Positions 6,711 to 13,696 of a DNA stretch of 24,352 bases are shown piece after piece (the stretch's first letter is position 1; each line of letters begins with the position of its first letter). The notes beneath the pieces were generated by a model. The model was not told where the DNA came from. It ran no database searches and saw nothing but the letters and a program-made list of their open reading frames with translations. The position numbers and the translations under genes are program-made. Source of the DNA: a virus; the IMG/VR virus record IMGVR_UViG_3300030430_003217, positions 1 through 24,352 of that record; one strand, written 5' to 3'.

Positions 6711-7577
6711 TTATAGATTCGCGTCTCCTAATAATTGAACACCGTATGTGTCTCTTAGTTCTTTTACCGCGTATGCAGATGTTCCTACAAACTCTGTAAG
6801 TCTTCTAGATTCATCTCTTTGAACGGCTACTGCCATAGGTCTTTTTAAGACGTATGCCAATGCTTCTGAACTCATTACACAACCAGCAAATGCACCTGCA
6901 GAATCACCAGTGATCACCGATGTTTCGTATAGGTCAATTCCTGCTACACGGCCGATTGCACCACTTACCAATGCAGTATTACCTACATTAGATGGGTTAG
7001 TCATGTTCGTGTTGCCAGCGCCAGTTAATTGTTTCTTGATTTGAAACGCTTGTTTAGGGTGTAACAATCCTACATAAGGTCCTGGGACGATTTCTGTTCC
7101 ATCACCTGATCTTAGAATTGCCGCGGCTTTGAATATATCCTCAACAGTTAATTCAGTGTTACCTGATCCAACAGTGTTTGAAAAACCGCTGAATAAAGCC
7201 GCTAAATCTGTGTCGATTTTCTTAGCCATAGCATCTCCAATCTGACGGCCGATAGCCGCACCTACATCACCTGTAGCCGCGTCTCTTGCCAAGTCAGTTA
7301 AAGAAACTAATACACCTTTCTCTGCACAAGTAACTTCAACTGATGTTGTGTTAAATGCGACATCGTTAGTGCCCACAACTAAATCTGTTCCTTCTGTTAA
7401 GTCAGAAGCAGAAATTGCCGGGTATATTGGGATTTGAGCAGTTAATCCTGGAGTTCCAGATAAGTCAAAATTCTTAACTAGGGGTCGGATTACAGTTTGC
7501 TCTGATATTTGGTATAACGCAGTCTGAACCACATTTGCGTATAGTTCCGATGTTATAGCCGATGTTGTAATTGCCAT
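6711..7577 (-). CDS. Major capsid protein (HK97-like fold)
   Basis: The protein has 288 residues with a strong AAGGAG seven bases before ATG. It opens with AITTSAITSELYANVVQTAL and continues through IPIYPAISASDLTEGTDL, FNTTSVEVTCAEKGVLVSLTD, RQIGDAMAKKIDTDLAALFSG (the long spine-like helix), and GLLHPKQAFQIKKQL, then a C-terminal KRPMAVAVQRDESRRLTEFVGT and YAVKELRDTYGVQLLGDANL. This succession is that of short HK97-fold coat proteins of marine siphophages. It directly follows the scaffold gene and is followed by a terminator. No cleaved prodomain or protease gene is visible, so a separate scaffold rather than a delta domain probably guides assembly. Confidence 0.88.
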   Translation of the reverse strand: MAITTSAITSELYANVVQTALYQISEQTVIRPLVKNFDLSGTPGLTAQIPIYPAISASDLTEGTDLVVGTNDVAFNTTSVEVTCAEKGVLVSLTDLARDAATGDVGAAIGRQIGDAMAKKIDTDLAALFSGFSNTVGSGNTELTVEDIFKAAAILRSGDGTEIVPGPYVGLLHPKQAFQIKKQLTGAGNTNMTNPSNVGNTALVSGAIGRVAGIDLYETSVITGDSAGAFAGCVMSSEALAYVLKRPMAVAVQRDESRRLTEFVGTSAYAVKELRDTYGVQLLGDANL

Positions 7578-7598
7578 AATAGTTCTCCTTTATATGGT

Positions 7599-8300
7599 TT
7601 AGATATTAACACCCTTGTTGTTCATAATCTGTTTGAACAGTTTACGATGTTCCGGGTTGTTCATATCCAGTTTGCTTGTGTCTGTATCCACCGCAACTTG
7701 ATCACCTTCGCCTTTGCCAACTCCAGATCCTTTTGGACCTGCTGACAAGAACCACGGTGATTGGTTAAGAAAACTTTTAACCAAGTCTTTGACTTGTAAT
7801 GGGTTGCCGTTATCATCATAACGCACTTGCCCTGTGCTTGGATCAATTACATCCACTTTGCCTTCAGCATTAAGTTTCAATTGACCTTTCAACAGTTGTG
7901 CTACTTGCGTAGGATTTACTGCTTTAAGATCAGATGCTTCGTTTACCAAAGCACCATCAACTTTGATTGATTGTAATTCTGCTTCGTATTGTTGTATTTT
8001 AGAATTAAATTTGTCTGCTTGGTTTTTCAACAAAGTTTCAAATTCTCCTCTTTTTTCCAACTCATCAGATTTGCGTTTCTCTTCCGCTTCAATCAATTTG
8101 TTGTATTGGTCCAAGTCTATGCCTTTATACTTTTTTTCGTATTTGGCACGCTCCCTCGCTATTCTTTCTCCAACAATGCGTTCTACATCTTGTTGATCGA
8201 ATTTTTGAGTATTAGTTTCTTCACCTTGTGGTGTGTCTGCCTGCGTTTCTTTTACAGGTGCAGTTTCCTGTGTTTTTACCGCTTCTGTTTCTGCGTTCAT
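7599..8300 (-). CDS. Capsid scaffolding protein
   Basis: A 233-residue highly charged protein. The N-terminus (about 1-35) is acidic and disordered; residues about 36-115 form a long helix or coiled coil (VERIVGERIARERAKYEKKY, AEEKRKSDELEKRGEFETLL). A small C-terminal region (DMNNPEHRKLFKQIMN, about 213-228) is basic, which in scaffolds contacts the coat protein. The gene ends 21 bases before the major capsid start. All this fits DUF4355-like phage scaffolds that fill the procapsid and are then lost. The start is supported by AAGAGGAAATATA before ATG. Confidence 0.8.
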   Translation of the reverse strand: MNAETEAVKTQETAPVKETQADTPQGEETNTQKFDQQDVERIVGERIARERAKYEKKYKGIDLDQYNKLIEAEEKRKSDELEKRGEFETLLKNQADKFNSKIQQYEAELQSIKVDGALVNEASDLKAVNPTQVAQLLKGQLKLNAEGKVDVIDPSTGQVRYDDNGNPLQVKDLVKSFLNQSPWFLSAGPKGSGVGKGEGDQVAVDTDTSKLDMNNPEHRKLFKQIMNNKGVNI

Positions 8301-8359
8301 TATATTTCCTCTTGTTTATGAGTTGAGTTCTACTCCCCTACTGTGTAGTATGTTGTTAT

Positions 8360-8506
8360 TTATGATTTTCTTTTCTTTTTGCCTCTTGTAGACGATTTTC
8401 TACCTTTAGACATTGGTTTTCTTTTACCTCTAGTCATTGTGCGTCCTCCTTTCATAATTCTTTTACCAATCAAACCTGCTATTCCGGCTGTTGTTGTTAC
8501 TGGCAT
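8360..8506 (-). CDS. Very basic mini-protein with two in-frame starts, next to the scaffold gene
   Basis: This 48-codon reading frame starts at ATG 8506-8504, seven bases after GGAGG, and overlaps the glycosyltransferase stop by 10 bases. The first part (MPVTTTAGIAGLIGKRIMKG) is a short apolar helix. A second in-frame ATG at 8437 also lies exactly seven bases after GGAGG and would give a 25-residue peptide with 13 Lys or Arg, including KGRKSSTRGKKKRKS. Both starts look functional. Its composition resembles protamine-like or nucleic-acid-binding peptides. The location between the glycan genes and the scaffold suggests a late role, perhaps in packaged DNA or RNA binding, but function is unknown. 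Confidence 0.7.
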   Translation of the reverse strand: MPVTTTAGIAGLIGKRIMKGGRTMTRGKRKPMSKGRKSSTRGKKKRKS

Positions 8507-9246
8507 AATATTTCCTCCAATTTAACTATGATTTCATCTGCTGTAATATGTTTCATTGCTTGAACACACTGTTCACAATATTCATGTTCTGTGTAATGTC
8601 CAAATCCATCTGGATTACAATCAGTGAATCTTACTATTTCTTTGCTTGTTTCATAACCTGTGCAGAAAGGCGTTGTAGCACTGCCATATATTGTTATACT
8701 GGGCACTGATTGATGACCAGCGGCATGATGTAAACCTCCTTCAGTGGTTATTAGACACGCACTATATTTAATCACCAACATTGATTGTCTAAATGTTGTG
8801 TTAATGTTGTGTAGTCCATCAACAGGTTGACTGTTAGGTGGTTGACATCTTAACAATGTATAGTTGGATAATTTTTGTATCAGTTCATCCCAACCATACC
8901 AACATTTCAAAGGATAACGCATACTGTCTGTTTTATAATCAGGATTGATTACAATGTATGGTTTGTGATGTGCCACATTCTCTTGAAACCATTGCATTTC
9001 TTCTTGTGTATATTCAAATGGTGCAGTTTTTGGTGTGTAGGGTCTGTGTTGGTAATACCATCTTTTACCATTGATAGGATGTGTTTCGAAAGGCACTCCT
9101 AATGGATGTATCCAAGGTGTGTGTTGCCACACTGGTTTATTACAAGATTGTTTCCTGCCCTGTCTAAACGGTGCTACTGGTTTGTTTATTGATTTTGAAT
9201 AATGGTATGCTTCCGCACGCCACATCAGATCATCACCTATTCCCAT
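8497..9246 (-). CDS. Glycosyltransferase family 9 (heptosyltransferase)-like protein
   Basis: The protein has 249 residues and GT9 landmarks in order: N-terminal GIGDDLM (2-8), matching the G-GD loop of the first Rossmann domain; PYIVINPDYKTDS (about 96-108) at the start of the second domain; and CLITTEGGLHHAAGHQSVPS (164-183) followed by TIYGSATTPFCTGY, the nucleotide-sugar site motif of the ADP-heptose:LPS heptosyltransferase family (normally S-DTGP-H-A----P---L-G). A cysteine cluster near the C-terminus (C210, C224, C227) also recalls the family. At 249 residues it is short for GT9 (usually 320-350), mainly in the first domain. The start overlaps the FkbM gene by 10 bases. It likely modifies a surface glycan of host or virion. 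Confidence 0.75.
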   Translation of the reverse strand: MGIGDDLMWRAEAYHYSKSINKPVAPFRQGRKQSCNKPVWQHTPWIHPLGVPFETHPINGKRWYYQHRPYTPKTAPFEYTQEEMQWFQENVAHHKPYIVINPDYKTDSMRYPLKCWYGWDELIQKLSNYTLLRCQPPNSQPVDGLHNINTTFRQSMLVIKYSACLITTEGGLHHAAGHQSVPSITIYGSATTPFCTGYETSKEIVRFTDCNPDGFGHYTEHEYCEQCVQAMKHITADEIIVKLEEILCQ

Positions 9247-9926
9247 CGTGTTGTATTTTTTGTGAATATTGTTTCTTTGCCAAACCTTCCTCTTTCAAGG
9301 TAATGCACAGTGCCTAAAAATTCTACTATCTTTCTTTTGACACCTATTTCAATGCCATTCCTTGTTGGCAATTCTAAACACAAAACTAATGTGTTATTCT
9401 TTAACGTTTGCTTTGCGCCTTTCAATACTTTAAGTTCATTGCCTTGCACATCAATCTTCATAAAATCTATTGTTTTTAATTTAAGGTCATCAAGTTTTTT
9501 TGTTTTTATATCAATGCTGTATATGTCTTTGTGAACTGGTTTATCTTTGGTTGGTCCTTGTATAACACCTTCTTCAGATAATCCTACATTGCCACAACTG
9601 CGTGAATCAATATACAATTTACCTGTGCCTGTTTCATCACTCAATGCGTAATCATGTAACACATAATTTTTTACATTTTCTAAATTTTTATGAAAACATT
9701 CTACATTGTCTGGCACTGGTTCAAACACTGTGACCTTCTTAAATTTGTTACACAAATCTCTCGCCCATGTGCCTACATTACCGCCAACATCAACTGCGTG
9801 ATTAAATTGTTTAACAAAAGTTAAAGCGCCTGTGCGTTGTGCCAATTGATACTCATCATATTTTTTGAAATAATCTTCAAAATGTGTGTCCCAATTTGGA
9901 AAATAGTAATTTTTGATTTTTTTCAT
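9237..9926 (-). CDS. FkbM-family SAM-dependent methyltransferase
   Basis: A 229-residue protein with motif I AVDVGGNVGTWARDL (44-58), an acidic residue after the second strand (VTVFEPVPDN, E69) that binds the SAM ribose, and the FkbM signature DFMKIDVQGNELKVLKGA (154-171), followed by CLELP (183-187). These enzymes O-methylate sugars or polyketides; next to a GT9-type transferase, sugar methylation is the likely role. The gene starts by TAATG overlap with the 80-residue gene and overlaps the glycosyltransferase, so the three are co-translated within the structural operon between portal and scaffold. Confidence 0.88.
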   Translation of the reverse strand: MKKIKNYYFPNWDTHFEDYFKKYDEYQLAQRTGALTFVKQFNHAVDVGGNVGTWARDLCNKFKKVTVFEPVPDNVECFHKNLENVKNYVLHDYALSDETGTGKLYIDSRSCGNVGLSEEGVIQGPTKDKPVHKDIYSIDIKTKKLDDLKLKTIDFMKIDVQGNELKVLKGAKQTLKNNTLVLCLELPTRNGIEIGVKRKIVEFLGTVHYLERGRFGKETIFTKNTTRWE

Positions 9927-10168
9927 TAATGAAAATATCCGTCTTCATGCCTGTGATGTTTTATTTTTCGTTCTCTATCAATGATTTCTTTTATTCGCTT
10001 TGGCAATAAGTTTTTTAGTTTACGCAACAATTTTCTTGCTTCTTGTCCGTTCCTTTTGACATTCTTTTGTTCAAACATATGGATTTCAAAATTGTATTTG
10101 TCAATGATGTCGCGTAATTCTTTTTCTAATCCTGTTATGAATTCTCTTTCTGGCACATATTTTCCCAT
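9926..10168 (-). CDS. Small charged helical phage protein, function unknown
   Basis: An 80-residue protein joined to its neighbours by TAATG overlaps on both sides. It is almost wholly helical and highly charged (GLEKELRDIIDKYNFEIHMF, then NVKRNGQEARKLLRKLKNLL and KRIKEIIDRERKIKHH). The KNVKRNGQEARKLL-LK-L pattern is one I associate with a widespread small phage protein family of unknown role. The end is rich in histidine (HHRHEDGYFH). Its place just after the portal and a small basic peptide suggests a packaging or head-related role, which is not shown by sequence. Confidence 0.6.
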   Translation of the reverse strand: MGKYVPEREFITGLEKELRDIIDKYNFEIHMFEQKNVKRNGQEARKLLRKLKNLLPKRIKEIIDRERKIKHHRHEDGYFH

Positions 10169-10293
10169 TATCGTCCTTGTCCTATATACTTCTTATAGTT
10201 ACGCTTTTCGCTCTTGTTCAACCTCTTCTTGTGGCGTCCAAGTTTTTTTGGTTTCTCCCTTACTTCAAATTCTTTGAATTTGATACGGGCCAT
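10168..10293 (-). CDS. 41-residue basic peptide after the portal gene
   Basis: Between portal and the 80-residue gene lies a complete 41-codon frame, starting with TAATG at the portal stop and ending with TAATG at the next start; both overlaps argue that it is real. The peptide is rich in Lys and Arg: MARIKFKEFEVREKPKK, then LGRHKKRLNKSEKRN and the ending YKKYIGQGR. Short peptides with a GRHKK-LNK-EKR--KKY-GQGR pattern occur in marine phage genomes as I recall, with no known function. Nucleic acid binding is plausible from charge. Confidence 0.75.
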   Translation of the reverse strand: MARIKFKEFEVREKPKKLGRHKKRLNKSEKRNYKKYIGQGR

Positions 10294-11813
10294 TATTCTT
10301 CTGTGTTGTTATTGAATAATTGTGCCAGTTCAGGGTGCAGTTGTAATATCTGCTCTGTGGTGTAGTTTTGATTAATCATCTCTCTCATGTGATCAACCAA
10401 TTGTGTTTGATTTGTCACAGGAGGGTGTTGTAAAGTGTCTGTTGGTGTGTCGCTTGTGTCCTCGGATTTTGTCATCAATTCGTCTGTGATTGTTTCATAT
10501 ATTTTTTCATCAATCATTTTTCTTATTTGTGGATTTTCAATCTTGGCATCTTTAGCCATTTTTAACATTGAAATATCATTTGCTTTGTCTTGAATTGAAA
10601 AGTTTCTTGTGTATTCTATGTCACCATTGAATTGTATGCCTTGAAAATCTGCATACAATTTCCATATCTGTTCTTCAGCGTGTTCCATCTGTGACGCAAT
10701 GTCTGACAGTTTTGCTGATAGTAGATTGAATTCAACCTGTAGTGCCATGGCGGAGAGGCGTCGAGCCTCTATACTTCTAATCCCCCCAAGACAAGCCATC
10801 CTGTCAATTGCTTCCACTTTCTTTTCGATTGAATCCAGTATTGCTTGTATGTTGCCACCGTTAGGTTGTAACAAGTAGGGGCGTAAATTAGGATCTTGGT
10901 TGCTTGGTAATTTTACAATTGATCCAGCACCCGCTGATGCTTCAACACCTTCTTGTAGCACAAGACTAGGATGATTTGAAATTCTAATCAATTGAATACA
11001 TTCATTGTATTCTTCGAAAATTTGTTTCTGTAAATCCGCAATGTCCGAAATCAAACTGTGGCCCACGCCTCTTGTGTTTGATCTTGAAGCATACACGCAC
11101 ACAGCAGGTATCTTACCTAGTGTGTTAACATATTCTTTGTGTAATTGTGCTGTTTTTTCTTTGGCATCTATTCTGTATACACTGATAGTATCTTTTGTGT
11201 ATTCTCTAATGTATTGTGTTTTGTTTACAACTTCTTCTTTAATTTTTAAAAATGTAAGTTCATACAAACCATTTGGCTGTCTTTCGTATTCCCAGTCTAA
11301 AACATTTTCAGGTGTAAACATACTTGCGTATGGTCTTATGCCTAAATTTAATTCATCTGCTCTTGTTGTAACATCCACATCGCTTTTGTCTAACAATACC
11401 CAAACATTCCCATATACCATTGCTTTCGTAGAGACCTGTTTAATAAAGGCATCAAAACTTTGGCCATCTAAATCCGCATCTCTTAAAAAAGCATCAAAGC
11501 CTGCATCTGATTCTATTTCGCCCAGTTCTCTGTGTATAGGTCGTCTGTATAAAAAACTGTTGTATATGCCAACCACTGTTCTTACATGATTGTCTAGACC
11601 TGTCATACGTAAACGCATTTCATAGTCTTCTCTAGATTCTTTGTAGTATGGTTCTAAATTTTTACCAGCATACCAATCTAATCCACCAGTGTAGGCGTCA
11701 TTTAAAAATAACCAACGGTTTAGGTAATATTGATATACTGAATGTGATTCCAAAACATAATCTAAAATGTTTGTTTCATCACCTTTGATAATTCTGTCTC
11801 TAATAGCGGGCAT
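10293..11813 (-). CDS. Portal protein
   Basis: A 506-residue protein directly following the large terminase, which it overlaps by 14 bases. Typical features of DUF4055-like portals: N-terminal YYLNRWLFLNDAYTGG and PYYKESREDYEMRLRM, then a wing region, a helical segment GVGHSLISDIADLQKQIFEE (about residues 250-269) and the long stem and crown helices IRSIEARRLSAMALQVEFNL with LSDIASQMEHAEEQIWKLYAD. The dodecameric portal forms the DNA channel and docks the terminase. The last 60 residues are polar (SEDTSDTPTDTL, HPPVTNQTQ, LFNNNTEE). Length is normal for the family. Confidence 0.88.
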   Translation of the reverse strand: MPAIRDRIIKGDETNILDYVLESHSVYQYYLNRWLFLNDAYTGGLDWYAGKNLEPYYKESREDYEMRLRMTGLDNHVRTVVGIYNSFLYRRPIHRELGEIESDAGFDAFLRDADLDGQSFDAFIKQVSTKAMVYGNVWVLLDKSDVDVTTRADELNLGIRPYASMFTPENVLDWEYERQPNGLYELTFLKIKEEVVNKTQYIREYTKDTISVYRIDAKEKTAQLHKEYVNTLGKIPAVCVYASRSNTRGVGHSLISDIADLQKQIFEEYNECIQLIRISNHPSLVLQEGVEASAGAGSIVKLPSNQDPNLRPYLLQPNGGNIQAILDSIEKKVEAIDRMACLGGIRSIEARRLSAMALQVEFNLLSAKLSDIASQMEHAEEQIWKLYADFQGIQFNGDIEYTRNFSIQDKANDISMLKMAKDAKIENPQIRKMIDEKIYETITDELMTKSEDTSDTPTDTLQHPPVTNQTQLVDHMREMINQNYTTEQILQLHPELAQLFNNNTEE

Positions 11814-13050
11814 ACATTGATCCTGGTTGTGCTCTAAAACCCCATCTGTCTACAGATTTAGTTTTAAACTTGGTTGTTATTGGATACAGGTAATCGCATA
11901 TGTAACGCACAGCGTCAGCAAAATGGTCAAATCCCATGTCCTTGTCAATCACAGATGTTTCTGGTTTGTATATCAATCCTTCAAGACTTTTTATAACATT
12001 CTTGCATTTTGGATCAATAAACATTGTAGAAACTCCTTGACTGTTCTTCAACTTACTATTTACCGAATTCACTCCGTCTCTTATAGGGGAATGTGAAGGT
12101 TTGGCATAAACTTTGAATCCTGCGTTTTGTAAAATAGAAATATCTGTTCTACCTGCGGCACTTGTTTTTCGATTTTTGCCAGAAGGATCAGGAAAAATAT
12201 TGATGTAAGACTGGGGGTAGCGTTTCTTTAATTCGGCTACTACATCGTCAGTGCTAGAACCTCTCATTAATATTTCATCAACACAATACATTACACCTTT
12301 TTCGATAACGAATATGGCTGTTGCCATGTTGTCAACATTGAAATCTTGTCCACAGTATATTTCTGTTGTATTCATATTGGCACAAGGCTTTACATTGACT
12401 TTTCTGTCAAACGCATGAAAAACAACACCTGAATATGTGTTCCATGTTGCTTCATATTCTTGCTTGTAAGTTTTTTCATCAAGATCCCTTTTTGCTTGTT
12501 CTATTTCTTCATCATCTACCCAACCACCTTGTGCTGTGGTGTATGTGTGTGCTGACCAGTCGTCTGTGGTTTCTGCCATTGTATACATTTGCCAACTCCA
12601 ACTGCCTACTCCCTTAGGAGTGCCTGTAAACAATGCTCTTCCTTTGGTGTCTGATAAACAAGGTCTCAATACGTCCCACACACCAGGATCCATGTCTTGA
12701 AATTCATCTAAGATAATAAATGAATACTTTCCCCCACGGAGTGCCTCTTTAGCCTCGGCGCCCTTTAAAAATATTTTGGATTTATTTTTTAATCTTAATG
12801 TTAATTCTGCTTCGTTACTTTGTTCAACCCATCTTAATTCTTTCATCTTAATCTTCAAAGGCTCCCAGGCCAAAAATTTTGCCATCCTGTAGGAAGGAGC
12901 AAGATAAAGAACATTGCTGTTGGGTATGGTGGCGTGTTTTGCCAACTCTCTTAAACACAGGTGGGTCTTGCCCCATCTCCGGCCACTTACAAGAATCCGA
13001 AATCTTGAAAAATCGTCTGCCACTGTTTTTTGGGGTATGCTTAACGGCAT
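11800..13050 (-). CDS. terL: Terminase large subunit
   Basis: The protein has 416 residues and carries every expected motif. ATPase domain: Walker A GRRWGKT (23-29), Walker B IILDE with catalytic E117 (113-117), coupling motif GTPKG (143-147). RNase H-like nuclease domain: D236 in YCGQDFNVD, D288 in FPDPSG, and D375/D379 in GFDHFADAVRY, giving a full metal-binding triad. It drives DNA packaging through the portal and cuts the concatemer. It is preceded by the small subunit gene 11 bases upstream and overlaps the portal. Nothing is missing, so packaging should be functional; the headful versus cos question cannot be decided from the motifs alone. Confidence 0.95.
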   Translation of the reverse strand: MPLSIPQKTVADDFSRFRILVSGRRWGKTHLCLRELAKHATIPNSNVLYLAPSYRMAKFLAWEPLKIKMKELRWVEQSNEAELTLRLKNKSKIFLKGAEAKEALRGGKYSFIILDEFQDMDPGVWDVLRPCLSDTKGRALFTGTPKGVGSWSWQMYTMAETTDDWSAHTYTTAQGGWVDDEEIEQAKRDLDEKTYKQEYEATWNTYSGVVFHAFDRKVNVKPCANMNTTEIYCGQDFNVDNMATAIFVIEKGVMYCVDEILMRGSSTDDVVAELKKRYPQSYINIFPDPSGKNRKTSAAGRTDISILQNAGFKVYAKPSHSPIRDGVNSVNSKLKNSQGVSTMFIDPKCKNVIKSLEGLIYKPETSVIDKDMGFDHFADAVRYICDYLYPITTKFKTKSVDRWGFRAQPGSMYARY

Positions 13051-13061
13051 ATTCTATTTTA

Positions 13062-13367
13062 TTAGTCTTCCCAAGGCAAAGGTGTGTTGTTGGATGTGTC
13101 CTCTGGATTGTCTTTGAATCCTAGTGTCTGTTTAGACAAGAAAATTTGTGCTCTTGTGTCACCTTGTAGTGCTTTGTCCCACATCGCTCTACGCAGTGAT
13201 TTCTTTCCATTCTCTCTGCCTTTTTTCATTAAATTTTTATATTTTTTGTTAAGATGATTAACTGAACATCCAACCACTTCTGCTATTTCATCCACAGTGC
13301 ATTGAATACACGCCATCTTATAGATAACATCTTTGTCAATTAATTTTCTTGGTTTTGTGTTGTCCAT
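13062..13367 (-). CDS. Probable terminase small subunit
   Basis: A 101-residue protein immediately upstream of the large terminase. A helix-turn-helix is visible at about residues 13-50 (VIYKMACIQCTVDEIAEVVG, then NHLNKKYKNLMKKGR), followed by SLRRAMWDKALQGDTRAQIF, a segment typical of small terminase and other phage DNA-recognition proteins (A--GD---Q-F--K--LGF). The small subunit recognises the packaging site and regulates the large subunit. It starts by TAATG overlap with the Ig-like gene. A generic HTH regulator is an alternative, but adjacency and the LGFKD segment favour terminase. Confidence 0.75.
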   Translation of the reverse strand: MDNTKPRKLIDKDVIYKMACIQCTVDEIAEVVGCSVNHLNKKYKNLMKKGRENGKKSLRRAMWDKALQGDTRAQIFLSKQTLGFKDNPEDTSNNTPLPWED

Positions 13368-13696
13368 TATATCTGTCTCTCCTGCACAAATATTCTAAAA
13401 TTTCTACTGTCAGTTTTTGAATCTGAAGTTGTTATTGTGTATTCAACATTGTATTTGTTGCCTGCTGTGCCGCCTGATATAATTGCTGTTGCTGTGGTTG
13501 TTGTAATACTGGAAGAATCTAAAGTTAAAGGTGACGCATCACCTGAAATTGTCTCTATTGTCACTGTGCAAGTGGATAGAGTATCACCAGATGGAAGATA
13601 TTCAGACCAGTCTAATGTGTAATCCAACACACCAGCAGGGTCTTTGAATATGTATGTTCCTACATTGTCTTTTTTGTATCCTGTTAAATTTGGCAT
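13367..13696 (-). CDS. Small Ig-like beta-sandwich phage structural protein
   Basis: A 109-residue protein with TAATG overlaps at both ends. The pattern DYTLDWSEYLPSGDTLSTCT (about 24-43), then TATAIISGGTAGNKYNVEYT (about 68-87) and TTSDSKTDSRNFRIFV, is that of a common phage family with an Ig-like or fibronectin-like beta-sandwich: D---DW---L--GD-I, L-GG-AG--Y-V, T--G---R---I-V. Such proteins usually decorate neck or fibres. It lies between the large fibre gene and the small terminase, so it may belong to either group. Function is not established. Confidence 0.6.
   Translation of the reverse strand: MPNLTGYKKDNVGTYIFKDPAGVLDYTLDWSEYLPSGDTLSTCTVTIETISGDASPLTLDSSSITTTTATAIISGGTAGNKYNVEYTITTSDSKTDSRNFRIFVQERQI

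Noticed and set aside
10741-10800. GC-rich inverted repeat (gaggcgtcgagcctc) as a regulatory hairpin
   Set aside because: It lies inside a conserved helix of the portal protein (SIEARRLSAMALQ) and is explained by coding sequence.
11005-11589. A 194-codon plus-strand open frame opposite the portal gene
   Set aside because: Antisense to a well-supported portal coding region, cysteine- and serine-rich as expected for a shadow frame, without a Shine-Dalgarno.
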